64,000 nucleotides of DNA from Streptomyces sp. NBC_00377 (GCF_036075115.1 NZ_CP107958.1:4464001-4528000); one strand, 5' to 3'; positions 48,920 through 58,221 are shown, counted from the stretch's first letter. Numbers and translations are program-made. Notes: generated by a model not told the origin, from the letters alone.

Positions 48920-50101
48920 ATGGCACGCAAGCGGCCCGATGTCATGAAGACCCTGGCCGAGGCGCGGCCCGTGGAGCTGGACCCGGCCCGACTGGGTTCC
49001 GAACGCGCCCGGAACGACCTGATCACCATCATGGCCGGACCTCGGGAGGCCCGCGAGGTGCAGGCTCCGGCGCGGCCGTTCAGCCTGCGCTGGGCGCTGC
49101 CCGTCGCGGCGACGGCGGTGGCGGCGGCGGCTGTCGTCGGCACGCTGGCCAACGGCACCGCGGGATCCGAAGGGACCCGGACGAGCGCAGGCGCCCCCTC
49201 GGCGGACGGCTCCGGACAGGCCCCGGCGAACGGGCGCCTCGCCCTGCTGAACGTCGCCGCCCGGCTGGACCGGCCGGCGAGCGAGGGAACCTACTGGCAG
49301 GTGACGACGCGTTCGGCCTCGGTCGGCGTGATCGCCGAGCCGGTGGCGGGCCTCTCGGTCGTCTCCTCCGAGACACAGCGGTGGTCCTACGGAGTGAAGC
49401 CCGGCACGCGGAGCGTGTGGGTGTCCGGCATCGACGAGTCCACCCAGCCCCGCACCGCACGTGACCAGCAGCGCTGGCAGGCCGCCGGGTCCCCGCGGGA
49501 CCTGACGCTCGCCGGGGGCGGCGAGTCGGGCGGCACGCTCGGTCTGCGCATCGAGTCCACGGACGAGAACCGGCCGACGACGACCACGATCAACAGCGGC
49601 GACCGGATCGCCGCCCTCGGTGCGCGCAATGTGACCTACGCGGACCTGCGGAAACTCCCGGGTGACACGGCGAAGCTGAAGCAGGTCCTGGCGGATCTGT
49701 ACCGGGAGGACCGCGGAGCCGAGGTCTCCGACCGCACCGAGTGGACCTGGCAGCAGGCCGCGGGCCTGATCAACCTGCCGGTCAGGGACGAGGTCCGGGC
49801 CGCCGCCTACCGCGTCATCGCGGACCTCCCGGGCATCGTCTCGCTCGGCAGGGTCACCGACCCGACGGGCCACGAGGGCGTCGGCTTCGCCCTGCCCGCC
49901 ACGGACACGCCCGAGTACGGCGCCGTACGGTCGGAGCTGATCGTCGACCCCGGCACCGGCGCGCTGCTGGCCGAGCGGCGCACGGTGACGAAGCCGTCCG
50001 CGCGGGCCGCGGCCGCGGGCATCACGGCCGGCACGCTGGTGGACTACACCGTCACCGTCGAGGCGGAGTGGACCGACCGGCAGCCGACCGGCCGGAAGTA
50101 G
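48920..50101 (+). CDS. CU044_5270-family membrane protein (pair A)
   Basis: The 393-residue protein has a short cytosolic N-terminus, one transmembrane helix (about 52-75) and a large extracytoplasmic domain with GTYWQVTTRS, VSDRTEWTWQQAAGLINLP and RAAAYRVIADLPGIVSLGRV. This is the layout of the CU044_5270 family always found beside ECF sigma genes. It is taken as an anti-sigma or signal-sensing partner; no zinc anti-sigma motif is visible. Confidence 0.85.
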   Translation: MARKRPDVMKTLAEARPVELDPARLGSERARNDLITIMAGPREAREVQAPARPFSLRWALPVAATAVAAAAVVGTLANGTAGSEGTRTSAGAPSADGSGQAPANGRLALLNVAARLDRPASEGTYWQVTTRSASVGVIAEPVAGLSVVSSETQRWSYGVKPGTRSVWVSGIDESTQPRTARDQQRWQAAGSPRDLTLAGGGESGGTLGLRIESTDENRPTTTTINSGDRIAALGARNVTYADLRKLPGDTAKLKQVLADLYREDRGAEVSDRTEWTWQQAAGLINLPVRDEVRAAAYRVIADLPGIVSLGRVTDPTGHEGVGFALPATDTPEYGAVRSELIVDPGTGALLAERRTVTKPSARAAAAGITAGTLVDYTVTVEAEWTDRQPTGRK

Positions 50102-50199
50102 CCGGTCGGCGCGGCCCCGGGGACCCGGCCCAGGTGGGGAGCCGGAGCCCTGGCGCCGGGCCCAGGGCGTCACCGGCTCACCGGGGTGGCGGACCGGAA

Positions 50200-50270
50200 C
50201 TCGACCGGCCGCCCGGGCCGCCACTCGGACCGGCCGCCCAGGCCGCCGGCGCTCGGACCGGCCGGGCGGG
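50200..50270. repeat. Three imperfect repeats of CTCGGACCGGCCGCCC type
   Basis: Units start at 50200, 50224 and 50252 and end just at the stop of the pair B gene. They fill the short gap between two convergent genes and can form GC-rich stems, probably acting as a terminator for both. Confidence 0.6.
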
Positions 50271-51368
50271 TCAGCCCGCCTGTGACGGTGTCTGCTTGAT
50301 GCCGTCGACGATCGCCCGGTTCAGGATGGCGTTGGTGAAGGTGACCGTGCCGGGCTTGATCAGGGCGTCCGTCCCGGTGAGCTGCTTCACCTGGACCGAG
50401 CGCTCACCGAGGAAGACATGGGTCTTCTTGTCGAAGATCCACTCTTCGCGCTGGCCGCTGGTCTCGTCCAGCCGGGCCACCGCCACCCCGTGCCGGCCGA
50501 TCGCGTCCACCGCGTCGTTCACGACCACCACACCGGGGATCTTCGCGGCGGCCTTGAACAGCGCCGAGTAGAGCTGCGCCGGCGGGTAGCTCTCGGTGAG
50601 CAGATCGCCGATGGTGGTGAAGGCCTGCTGGTCCGGGGTGTTCCCCTGGCCCACGGTCTCCTTGTAGATCTTGGCGAGCAGCTGGTCGGGGTCGGTGGTC
50701 AGCTTGGCCAGGTAGTCGTACGACGGGGCGCCCAGGTGCGCCTTCGGGGTGTTGCCCTGCTCGTCGGGAAGGCTCAGCGTCTCGCCCTCCGGGCCGTCGT
50801 TGACGGCGGGGTCGATCAGCCAGCCCCGGGTGCCGTCCGGGGAGTCCCACAGCTGACGGGTGTGCAGCTCGTGACTGGCCAGGGTGGTCTTGTCGCCGAC
50901 GGTCTTCAGGAAACTGTCGGCCGACTTGGACTCGATGTAGATGTACTGGCCGGGCTTGACGGCCGGGTGGGTCACCTCACCCGCCGCGAGGGAGATCTGG
51001 TCGAGCAGCTGAGGCACGCCGGTGGTGGTGGCGACGCCGACAGTGGTGGTCAGGGCCGGTCCGGTGGCGACGCCGCCGTCCCTGACCCCCCCACCCCCGG
51101 ACGACGCCACTCCGACGACGACCACCCCGGCGAGCGCGGCGGCCAGCGCGGGCAGGGTGATCCCCGGGCGGGGCAGCCGCAGCCGCTTGCTCTTGACGGG
51201 GGCGGCCGTCGCCGTGCGCTCGTCCTGTCGGGCTTCGTGGATCTGGGCCATCAGACGCTCCTTGTGGAACTGGTGACGGCCCGTCGGCAGGTCGCGCGCC
51301 GTCCGGGCGAAGAGCTCGTCGCTCTCCTCCCGCTCGGCCTGACTCTGCCGGGGCGTGTTCGCGTTCAT
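50271..51368 (-). CDS. CU044_5270-family membrane protein (pair B)
   Basis: The 365-residue protein has a cytosolic N-terminus (FARTARDLPTGRHQFHKERL, then MAQI), a transmembrane helix (about 72-90) and an extracytoplasmic domain with PGQYIYIESKSADSFLKTVG, LWDSPDGTRGWLIDP and FKAAAKIPGVVVVNDAVDAI. It matches pair A in layout but differs in sequence. The ATG overlaps the sigma-factor stop (ATGA). Confidence 0.85.
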   Translation of the reverse strand: MNANTPRQSQAEREESDELFARTARDLPTGRHQFHKERLMAQIHEARQDERTATAAPVKSKRLRLPRPGITLPALAAALAGVVVVGVASSGGGGVRDGGVATGPALTTTVGVATTTGVPQLLDQISLAAGEVTHPAVKPGQYIYIESKSADSFLKTVGDKTTLASHELHTRQLWDSPDGTRGWLIDPAVNDGPEGETLSLPDEQGNTPKAHLGAPSYDYLAKLTTDPDQLLAKIYKETVGQGNTPDQQAFTTIGDLLTESYPPAQLYSALFKAAAKIPGVVVVNDAVDAIGRHGVAVARLDETSGQREEWIFDKKTHVFLGERSVQVKQLTGTDALIKPGTVTFTNAILNRAIVDGIKQTPSQAG

Positions 51369-52057
51369 CGGTTTCCTCCCTGCGCGGGCCGGACCACGTT
51401 TGCGTGATCGCCTCTTACCTGTCGGCCGGTGCGGCCGCCTTCCCGGTTTCCGCGGACTTTCTTTTCGCGGACTTCCTCGGGCGTCCGGTCGGCGGTCGGC
51501 CGGCGGGCCGGTTCGTCCGCGGCGAGCGCGCGCAGTTTCCTGCGGGCCCGGGAGAGGCGGGAGGCGACGGTGCCGACCGGGATCCCGAGAGCTTCGGCGG
51601 CGGCCTCGTACTCCAGTCCCTCCCCCAGGCAGAGCGCCACGACCTCTCTCTCGGGTCTGCGCAGTGCGGCGAGGGCGGTGAGGGCGGTCGCGAGGCGCCG
51701 CCGGTCGTCGATCCGGTCGGCGACCTCGTCGGCGTGGTCGGGCACGGACAGCTCGGCCGCCGCGGCAGCGCCCGCCGCCGCCCGGTACCGGCGGTTGCTG
51801 CGGTGCTGGTTGCGGGCGGTGTTGGTGGCGATGCCCAGCAGCCAGGGCCGCAGCGAGCCGCCCTCGGGGTCGACCCGGTCGCGCAGCCGCCACGCCTCCA
51901 TGAAGGTCGTGGCCATCACGTCCTCGGCCGTGGACCAGTCGGCCGTCAGCCGGAAGGCGTGGTTGTAGACGGCGCGGGCGTAGTCGTCGAACAGCTCAGC
52001 GAACGCGCTCGATTCCCCGGCCCGTACCCGGGTACGCATATGTGTGCTCACGTCCAT
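51365..52057 (-). CDS. ECF RNA polymerase sigma factor (pair B)
   Basis: The 230-residue protein has region 2 (FAELFDDYARAVYNHAFRLT, TAEDVMATTFMEAWRLRDRV, about 18-60) and region 4 (LRRPEREVVALCLGEGLEYE, AAEALGIPVGTVASRLSRAR, about 130-175), with a basic 45-residue tail. ATG at 52057 was taken; its Shine-Dalgarno is weak and a GTG at 52051 is possible. It is coupled to its CU044_5270 partner and faces pair A tail to tail. Confidence 0.88.
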   Translation of the reverse strand: MDVSTHMRTRVRAGESSAFAELFDDYARAVYNHAFRLTADWSTAEDVMATTFMEAWRLRDRVDPEGGSLRPWLLGIATNTARNQHRSNRRYRAAAGAAAAAELSVPDHADEVADRIDDRRRLATALTALAALRRPEREVVALCLGEGLEYEAAAEALGIPVGTVASRLSRARRKLRALAADEPARRPTADRTPEEVREKKVRGNREGGRTGRQVRGDHANVVRPAQGGNR

Positions 52058-52319
52058 GAGCTGTCCGGCACCCGGCACCGACTTCCCGTGACCTGCGCCA
52101 CACTCTCCCCCGCCGACGTCTCCCGCGATCCGGTGATCGGGCGTTCAGGCGTAGAGGGTCGCACGTGGGTGCCGCTCGCCTTCGGCCGTCACGCGGCCGG
52201 GGCGGACGCGAGCCGGCGGCCAGCCGGGTAGGTCGCGCGCGCCGACCTGTCCGGGCGGGTACCACCCGGGCTGCCCGGGCGGCGGCCCGGCCTGCCCCGG
52301 CCGGGGCGGGCGAGGTCGG
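52058..52319. other. Gap between the pair B sigma gene and the MDR dehydrogenase gene
   Basis: About 260 bp holding the sigma-factor promoter on its left and very GC-rich, stem-forming sequence at 52240-52310 that may end the dehydrogenase transcript. No gene is seen. Confidence 0.4.
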
Positions 52320-53357
52320 TCACGGGTGGAGGACGACCTTGCCCGCGACCGTTCCGGACTCGGCGAGGCGGACGGCTTCGGCTATCTCCGTCAGCGGGAG
52401 CCGGGCCGCGATCCGGGGTGTCACCTCACCGCGCTGAAGGGCTGCGAAGACCTGGGCGAGGTCGGCCCGCAGACGGGACCGGAAGCGGTTCCTGGCCAGC
52501 GCACGGCCCGCCCAGACGTTGAAGAAGTAGGCGCGGCGGCGGTTGGGCAGCGCGTTCCACAGCCACAGCCGCCCCAGCAGCTTCAGTACGGGCCACTGCT
52601 TGGACCCCTCGTCGTCCCGCGTGGAGGCGCTGCCGTAGGAGACGAGGGTGCCGCCGGGGGCGAGGAGACGCCAGGAGTCGACGATGCCCCGTCCGCCGAC
52701 GTGGTCGAAGACGGCGTCCACGCCGCCGGGGGCGAGCTCGCGGATCCGCGCGGCCAGGTCGCCGGTGCGGTAGTCGACCGGGGTGACCCCCTGTTGCCGC
52801 AGGGCGTCGTGGTGGCGGGCGGAGGCCGTGCCGATCACCCGCATGCCGTGCGCCCGCGCCAACTGGACCAGGACCGTTCCGACGCCTCCGTTGGCGCCGT
52901 GCACCACGATCGTCCCGCCCGCACGGATCCGGGCCTTGCGGTGCAGCATCTGCCAGGCGGTGATGCCGTTGACCACCAGCGTCTCCGCCTCCGCCGCCTC
53001 GACACCGGCGGGCACCGGTACGACGTCGGCGGCGTCGACGAGCACATGGGTGGCCCAGCCGCCGACCTTGACCAGGGCGGCCACCCGGACGCCGGTCAGG
53101 TCGGACGGGACGCCCGCGCCGGTCGTGAGCACGGTGCCGACCAGGTCGTAGCCGGGCACGAAGGGGAACGGCGGCTGGTCGTAGTACCGGCCGCGGCGCA
53201 TCTGCTGCTCGGCGAAGGACACCCCGGTCGCCTCCATCCGGATCAGCACCTGCCCGGGGCCCGGGGCGGGGACGGCTCCGTGCCGGATCCGCAGCCCGTC
53301 GGGCTCGACCTTGCCCGGCAGCACGACCTCCACGAGTCCTGCGTCGGTGCTCGCCAT
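52320..53357 (-). CDS. MDR-family zinc-less oxidoreductase
   Basis: The 345-residue protein has the GroES-like domain (VLIRMEATGVSFAEQQMRRG) and the Rossmann motif VVHGANGGVGTVLVQLARAH (about 150-169), typical of quinone oxidoreductases; catalytic zinc ligands are missing. It lies divergent from a TetR-family gene with a likely operator between them, so it is probably repressed until an electrophile or drug binds the TetR protein. The substrate is unknown. Confidence 0.9.
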   Translation of the reverse strand: MASTDAGLVEVVLPGKVEPDGLRIRHGAVPAPGPGQVLIRMEATGVSFAEQQMRRGRYYDQPPFPFVPGYDLVGTVLTTGAGVPSDLTGVRVAALVKVGGWATHVLVDAADVVPVPAGVEAAEAETLVVNGITAWQMLHRKARIRAGGTIVVHGANGGVGTVLVQLARAHGMRVIGTASARHHDALRQQGVTPVDYRTGDLAARIRELAPGGVDAVFDHVGGRGIVDSWRLLAPGGTLVSYGSASTRDDEGSKQWPVLKLLGRLWLWNALPNRRRAYFFNVWAGRALARNRFRSRLRADLAQVFAALQRGEVTPRIAARLPLTEIAEAVRLAESGTVAGKVVLHP

Positions 53358-53392
53358 GATGACCTCCAGTAAGAGTGACCCCTGCTTGCGTT

Positions 53393-53409
53393 CGTTAGAA
53401 GTTGTAACG
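53393..53409. promoter_or_regulatory. CGTTA-n7-TAACG dyad, candidate TetR operator
   Basis: CGTTAGAAGTTGTAACG lies 36 bp before the dehydrogenase start and 92 bp before the tetR start. GTTA-type half-sites recur near 53446-53453 (CTCTAACT). This is the usual place for an autorepressing TetR site. Confidence 0.55.
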
Positions 53410-53500
53410 CAGATCGAAAGGGAGTGTCAATAGCGTTGGTGATAGCCTCTAACTGAATCGTGAGGCCGTAGGCACGAGCACGGAGAGGCGGCGGCAGCCC

Positions 53501-54160
53501 ATGGCGGACCCGGGGACGACGACCCCGCGCGAGCGCTATCGCACCCAGGTGCGCGCGGAGATCAAGGAACGCGCCTGGGAGCAGCTCGCCACGGCGGGGG
53601 CGTCCGCACTGTCACTGAACGCGATCGCCAAACAGATGGGGATGAGCGGGCCCGCGCTGTACCGGTACTTCTCCGGCCGCGACGAGCTGATCACCGAGCT
53701 CGTCCGGGACGCGTACCGAAGCGTCGCCGACGCCTTCCGCACGGCCTCGGCCGCCGGCGCCGGTCTGACCGGGCTGGCGCATGCGCTGCGCGGCTGGGCC
53801 CTGGACGATCCCCAGCGGTACTTCCTCGTCTACGGCACGCCCGTACCCGGTTACCACGCGCCCGACGACGTCACCGTGATCGCCTCCGAGATCATGACGG
53901 TGCTGTTGGACGCCTGCGCCGATCTGCCCTCCGACGGTCCGGCGACCCCGCTGGCCGCGCACCTCGAAGGTCTCGGCGACCAGTGGACGGACGGCCGGTT
54001 CGCGCCCCCCGCCGCGCTCCACCGGGCCCTGACCTTCTGGACCCGGCTGCACGGCGTCCTGTCCCTGGAACTCGCCGGCCACTTCACCGGAATGGGCTTC
54101 GATCCCGCCCAGCTCTACGCCGCGGAACTGGACCACCTGACCGGCCCGTCGGCGAACTGA
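53501..54160 (+). CDS. TetR-family regulator
   Basis: The 219-residue protein has an N-terminal HTH (about 15-62; LATAGASALSLNAIAKQMGM, SGPALYRYFSGRDEL) and a C-terminal ligand-binding region resembling the TetR_C_13/WHG type (LTGLAHALRGWALDDPQRYF, then GTPVPGY). GGAGAGG precedes the ATG. It most likely represses the divergent MDR oxidoreductase gene. Confidence 0.92.
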   Translation: MADPGTTTPRERYRTQVRAEIKERAWEQLATAGASALSLNAIAKQMGMSGPALYRYFSGRDELITELVRDAYRSVADAFRTASAAGAGLTGLAHALRGWALDDPQRYFLVYGTPVPGYHAPDDVTVIASEIMTVLLDACADLPSDGPATPLAAHLEGLGDQWTDGRFAPPAALHRALTFWTRLHGVLSLELAGHFTGMGFDPAQLYAAELDHLTGPSAN

Positions 54161-54252
54161 GCGGCCCGCCCGGCGGCGACTCGCCGACGCGGCGGGTCCG
54201 CGTGTGCGGCGCTGCGTGAAATACCCGTCGGCCAGGTGGAGTTGACCGAGTC

Positions 54253-54711
54253 ATGACTCAAGGTCCAGCGCCTCGCACACTGTCCGACGAAGCCCTGTCC
54301 GATCTGCTCGGCCGAGCGCGGTTCGGCACTCTCGCGACCGTCAGACGCACCGGCCACCCGCACCTGACCACCATGGTCTACAGCTGGGACGCGCAGGCCC
54401 GTGTCGTGCGGTTCTCGACGACGGCCGACCGCATCAAGGTCCAGCACCTGCGACGCCACCCGCAGGCCGCCCTGCACGTACCGGGCGACGACGTGTGGTC
54501 GTTCGCGGTCGCCGAGGGCGAGGCCGAGATCTCCGAGGTCACGACGGTCCCTGGCGACGCGGTCGGACGGGAGCTGCTCGGGATGATCCCGGCGGACGCG
54601 CGGCCGCAGGACGAGGAGGAGTTCCTGGCCCAGCTGGTCGCGGAGCGCCGGGTGGTCGTCCGGCTGAAGGTGGACCGGCTGTACGGAACCGCGCTCGACA
54701 TCGACGGCTAG
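54253..54711 (+). CDS. PPOX-class F420-dependent oxidoreductase
   Basis: The 152-residue split-barrel protein begins LSDEALSDLLGRARFGTLAT and has GHPHLTTMVYSW, FSTTADRIKVQHLRRHPQAA and VVVRLKVDRLYGTALDIDG, as in actinobacterial pyridoxamine-phosphate-oxidase-like F420 enzymes. These reduce small substrates with F420H2. It follows the TetR gene by 92 bp on the same strand. Confidence 0.85.
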   Translation: MTQGPAPRTLSDEALSDLLGRARFGTLATVRRTGHPHLTTMVYSWDAQARVVRFSTTADRIKVQHLRRHPQAALHVPGDDVWSFAVAEGEAEISEVTTVPGDAVGRELLGMIPADARPQDEEEFLAQLVAERRVVVRLKVDRLYGTALDIDG

Positions 54712-54746
54712 GAACGCCGCCGCACCCCGCCCCGCGACCCGCGCAG

Positions 54747-54789
54747 GGGTGCGGGTGCGGGGGAAGGACAGATCCCCGCACCCGCACCC
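54747..54789. terminator. 16-bp bidirectional terminator
   Basis: GGGTGCGGGTGCGGGG (54747-54762) pairs perfectly with CCCCGCACCCGCACCC (54774-54789), loop 11 nt, between the convergent PPOX and pectate-lyase genes. Confidence 0.88.
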
Positions 54790-54802
54790 GTACAGGCTGC
54801 TG

Positions 54803-56386
54803 CTACAGCGTCACCCGGCTGCCGCCCAGCGTCACCACCAGTTGCCCGTTCGCGGCGAAGGACCAGGCGAGTGCGCCGCCGTAGGAGGACGCGCAGCGGG
54901 AACCGTTGGCGCCCGTCCAGAACTGGTTGGTGCTGTCGGCGTCCCCGACGGTCTTGTCGTTGGAGCCGCTGACGTTGTACCGGCAGGACGTGTTGGTGCG
55001 GAACACCGAGGTCCCCGCGTCCCACGAGTAGTTGCGCTGGGCGTTGTCGATGCTCAGGTTGTTCGACACGGCCATGGAGCCCGGGTTGCTGTTGTACGTG
55101 AACCCGTGCTTGCCGTTGTGGTAGGCGATGCTGCGCCGTACGACGTGGTTGACGGCGATGTCGTCCCCGCCCAGCTTGTAGCCGTTGCGGTCGCCGTTGG
55201 AGTTCACGGTGCCGTCGGACAGGGTGCCGTTGTTGTAGGAGAGGGAGTCCTCGATGGTCACCGGGCCGATGGCGCCGGTGTCCGTCTTGGTGTAGAGGTC
55301 CCAGCCGTCGTCGATGTTGTTGTGCGAGACGGCGTACCGGAAGACGTTGCCGGTTCCCGTGGTGAGCTTCGCGGCGAAGCCGTCGGCGTCCTCGCCGTCG
55401 GAGTCGGCGTTGTCGTGCGACTCCGCGCTCAGGATCAGGTTGCGGGCCGGCCACTGGGCGGCGGGGGTGGTGGAGGCGATCCGGCCGAGCTGGAGCCCGG
55501 TGTCGTGGTTGAAGCGGGTGACGGTGCGCTCGATGACGTTGTCGCTGCCGCCGACGTAGATGCCGTTGTCACCGGCGTGTTCCACGACGAGGCCGTAGAC
55601 GTGCCAGTACGAGCCGAACAGCTGGAGTCCGCGGTTCGAGGAACTCTCGCTCTGCGCCGAGAAGTTGAGCACCGGTGTCTCACCCGGGTAGGCGGACAGG
55701 GTGGTGCGGGCGCTCGCCGTGCCGTTGCTGGTCGCCGGGACGGTGACCGTCGACGAGGGGCTGTACGTCCCGCCGCGCAGATAGATCGTGCCGCCCGCGG
55801 CGACGCGGCTGATCGCGGAGGTGAGGGTGGTGGGCGCGGACTGGGTACCGGCGGCGCCGTCCGTGCCGCTCGGCGACACGTAGATCGCGCCGCCGGCCGG
55901 GGGTGTGGTGCCGTCGGCCGTCGTCGCCTCCAGGTAGTCGATGTTGGGCAGTCCCGCCGCGGCGGTGGGGCTGAGCCGGACGGTGTTGCTGCCGGCCGCG
56001 AGCGACACGGTGAGCGTCTTGGTGACCCAGGTCGACCAGGCGCCCGTGCCCTCGAAGGACGGCGTCTGCACCGTCGTGCCGTTGACGACGAGCGAGGCCG
56101 CTCGGGCGGCGGCGGTGCCGTTGGCGAAGCGCACGTTCAGCGTCGCCGTGCCGGCGGTGGCCGCGTTCACGGTGAACTGGACGGAGCCGCTGGTCGCGTT
56201 GGTGCCGTTGCAGAATCCGCTGCCGGAGAAGCCGGTCCAGTCGGAGTCGATGGTGCCGGAGCAGACCGCCGGAGAGGTCTCGGCCTCGTAGCGGACGGTG
56301 GTGGCGGCCTGGGCCGTGGTGCCGGACAGCGCGACGAGCGTGCCTGCCACCAGGCTGACGCAGGCCATGACGGATCTCAGCTGCAT
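54803..56386 (-). CDS. Secreted CBM35-PL9 pectate lyase-type enzyme
   Basis: The 527-residue precursor has a signal peptide (about 1-28, ending TAQAA). A CBM35-like module follows (about 31-155; VRYEAETSPAVCSG, FANGTAAARAASLVVNG, NTVRLSP, NIDYLEA), and then a right-handed beta-helix (about 165-525). The helix carries IYVSPSGTDGAAGTQSAPTT, GGTIYLRGGTYSPS, HDNADSDGEDADGFAAKL and GDRNGYKLGGDDIA. These match PL9 lyases that cleave polygalacturonate or rhamnogalacturonan by beta-elimination using Ca and a Lys base. A LacI-type palindrome lies 71 bp upstream. Confidence 0.88.
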   Translation of the reverse strand: MQLRSVMACVSLVAGTLVALSGTTAQAATTVRYEAETSPAVCSGTIDSDWTGFSGSGFCNGTNATSGSVQFTVNAATAGTATLNVRFANGTAAARAASLVVNGTTVQTPSFEGTGAWSTWVTKTLTVSLAAGSNTVRLSPTAAAGLPNIDYLEATTADGTTPPAGGAIYVSPSGTDGAAGTQSAPTTLTSAISRVAAGGTIYLRGGTYSPSSTVTVPATSNGTASARTTLSAYPGETPVLNFSAQSESSSNRGLQLFGSYWHVYGLVVEHAGDNGIYVGGSDNVIERTVTRFNHDTGLQLGRIASTTPAAQWPARNLILSAESHDNADSDGEDADGFAAKLTTGTGNVFRYAVSHNNIDDGWDLYTKTDTGAIGPVTIEDSLSYNNGTLSDGTVNSNGDRNGYKLGGDDIAVNHVVRRSIAYHNGKHGFTYNSNPGSMAVSNNLSIDNAQRNYSWDAGTSVFRTNTSCRYNVSGSNDKTVGDADSTNQFWTGANGSRCASSYGGALAWSFAANGQLVVTLGGSRVTL

Positions 56387-56457
56387 GCTTCATCTCCAGG
56401 AACGGAACGGGACGAGTGCGGGTCGGCCGAACCAGGAAGCGCGACCGGACGGAACCA

Positions 56458-56469
56458 GAAAGCGCTTTC
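56458..56469. promoter_or_regulatory. GAAAGCGCTTTC palindrome, candidate LacI-family operator
   Basis: Perfect 12-bp palindrome with the GCGC centre typical of LacI-family sites, 71 bp upstream of the pectate-lyase start. It probably links expression to pectin-derived sugars. No LacI gene is in the window. The rest of the 290-bp gap up to the next gene holds no other clear signal. Confidence 0.6.
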
Positions 56470-56676
56470 CCTCGGAAGCTAGGGGTGTGGCCTGAGCACG
56501 TCAAGAGACGCGTACCTGTTTTACGTTCACATAGATGGACGGGAACGGGGTGTTCTCGGCGTGTGTGCCCATCCCCTCAAGGGATTCGTGCAGGAGCGTC
56601 ACACAGACTGCACACAGTCTTTCGAACGAGTCGTTAGCGTTGCCGGCCATCGGACCCCCGCGTAGGAAGACCGCAG

Positions 56677-57621
56677 ATGGACTACTGCTCCACGTGTCGT
56701 CGGCATCTCAACGGCGCCCTGGTGTGCCCTGGATGCGGCGCCTACGCTCCGGACATCGCACCCGTCACGGTCGACCGCGGCATCGCCCCGGCCCGGGTCG
56801 CCCGGTCGACCACGGCATCCGTGCCGACGACGGCGATCGCACCGGCCCAGGCCCCGCCGCTGTCACCGACCCCGCCGCCGGCGCCGTACGCCGACACCGC
56901 GCCACGGACCGCGCCGTCGGACGAAACCGAAAGCGGGCTGACCTCGCCCTCCGTCCCGTACGCGCCGCCGGGGCGGGCGGCGCGGCGTCGGCAGCTGGCC
57001 CGCTGGAAGAAGAACCAGCGCCGGGCGGTGGTCGCGACGGCCGTCGCCCTCGTCGGAGGCGGACTGACCTTCGCCGCGCTGGACCGGCAGACCGGCGACC
57101 AGGCGCAGGCGGCCACGACGCCGGACGTCCCGACCACGGCCGACGGGAAGGAACCCACGTCGGAGCGCACCCGCCCGACGGTGACCCGGTCCGACGCCCA
57201 CCGGCCCACGCCCTCCCGCACGCTCGCGGCGCAGTCCCCGGCGGACACCCGCCCGGACTCGCTGGCGTCCTCTCCCGCGTCGGCGCCGTCGGTCCCCCGG
57301 CAGCGCACCGGGAGTTCGTCCCACGGCGCGACGGTCACCGCCCCCGGCGACCGGTCCGGCACGGCGGGCGCCACCGGCTCCTCGGGAACGACCGGCGCGA
57401 CCGGCACGAGGGGGCAGCAGTCTTCCGGTTCGGCCGCGGGCGACGGCACGGGGTCGTCGGCCTCTGACGCGAACTCGCCCTCGAACGCGTCGGATTCGTC
57501 GAACTCCTCGTCGTCCTCGTCCTCGTCGTCCTCGTCTTCGTCGTCCTCCTCGACGAGCACCGCGCCCGCGGGGACGTCCCCGTCGGACGTCTGTCTGCTG
57601 GGCCTGATCTGCCTCAGCTGA
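56677..57621 (+). CDS. SCO2400-family membrane protein with poly-Ser region
   Basis: The 314-residue protein starts MDYCSTCRRHLNGALVCPGC, a zinc-ribbon-like Cys4 cluster characteristic of the SCO2400 family. A Pro/Ala-rich part follows, then a basic segment (RRRQLARWKKNQRRA) before one transmembrane helix (about 114-133), and then a long outside region of Thr/Ser/Gly ending with a pure Ser run (about 275-292). The zinc ribbon should be cytosolic and the tail external. The function is unknown. Confidence 0.85.
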   Translation: MDYCSTCRRHLNGALVCPGCGAYAPDIAPVTVDRGIAPARVARSTTASVPTTAIAPAQAPPLSPTPPPAPYADTAPRTAPSDETESGLTSPSVPYAPPGRAARRRQLARWKKNQRRAVVATAVALVGGGLTFAALDRQTGDQAQAATTPDVPTTADGKEPTSERTRPTVTRSDAHRPTPSRTLAAQSPADTRPDSLASSPASAPSVPRQRTGSSSHGATVTAPGDRSGTAGATGSSGTTGATGTRGQQSSGSAAGDGTGSSASDANSPSNASDSSNSSSSSSSSSSSSSSSSTSTAPAGTSPSDVCLLGLICLS

Positions 57622-57765
57622 CCGGGGAACGGGGGAACTTCTCGGGGCGGCCGTCAGTTTCCACACTGCTGCGGACGCAGCTGTGGATCCGACGACGAGC
57701 AGCTGTCGACGCAGCCGTGGTTGTTGTTCCAGACACTGATCCCGCCCCGACCTTCTGGAGTTCTC

Positions 57766-58221
57766 ATGGCCCTGTGGGACCGCGTCAAGGAGTCCGCGTC
57801 GACGATGCAGACGCAGCTCCTGTCGAAGAAGAACGACCTCAAGAGCGGCGCCTTCCGCGACGCGAGCATGGCGATGTGCGCCCTGGTCGCGGCGGCGGAC
57901 GGCACCGTCGACCCCGCCGAGCGGCGTCGGGTGGCACAGCTGATCGCCACCAACGAGGTGCTTCAGAACTTCGACGCCACGGACCTCCAGCGGCGCTTCG
58001 ACGCCAATCTCGACAAGCTGACCGCCGACTTCGACTTCGGCAAGGTCGGTGTCCTTCAGGAGATCGCCAAGGCGAAGAAGAAGCCGGCCGAGGCGCGGGC
58101 CGTCATCCAGATCGGCATCGTCATCGGCGGCGCCGACGGCGACTTCGACAAGACCGAGCAGGGAGTCGTACGGGAGGCGTGCTTCACCCTCGACCTGCCG
58201 CCGCACGAGTTCGACCTCTGA
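57766..58221 (+). CDS. TerB-family protein
   Basis: The 151-residue helical protein has MALWDRVKESASTMQTQLLS at its start and acidic helix-loop motifs ALVAAADGTVDPAERRRVAQ and GIVIGGADGDFDKTEQGVVR, as in TerB proteins, which bind metal through such Asp/Glu clusters. TerB works in tellurite-resistance and stress systems with TerC/TerD; none is adjacent here. ATG at 57766 follows GGAG. Confidence 0.88.
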   Translation: MALWDRVKESASTMQTQLLSKKNDLKSGAFRDASMAMCALVAAADGTVDPAERRRVAQLIATNEVLQNFDATDLQRRFDANLDKLTADFDFGKVGVLQEIAKAKKKPAEARAVIQIGIVIGGADGDFDKTEQGVVREACFTLDLPPHEFDL

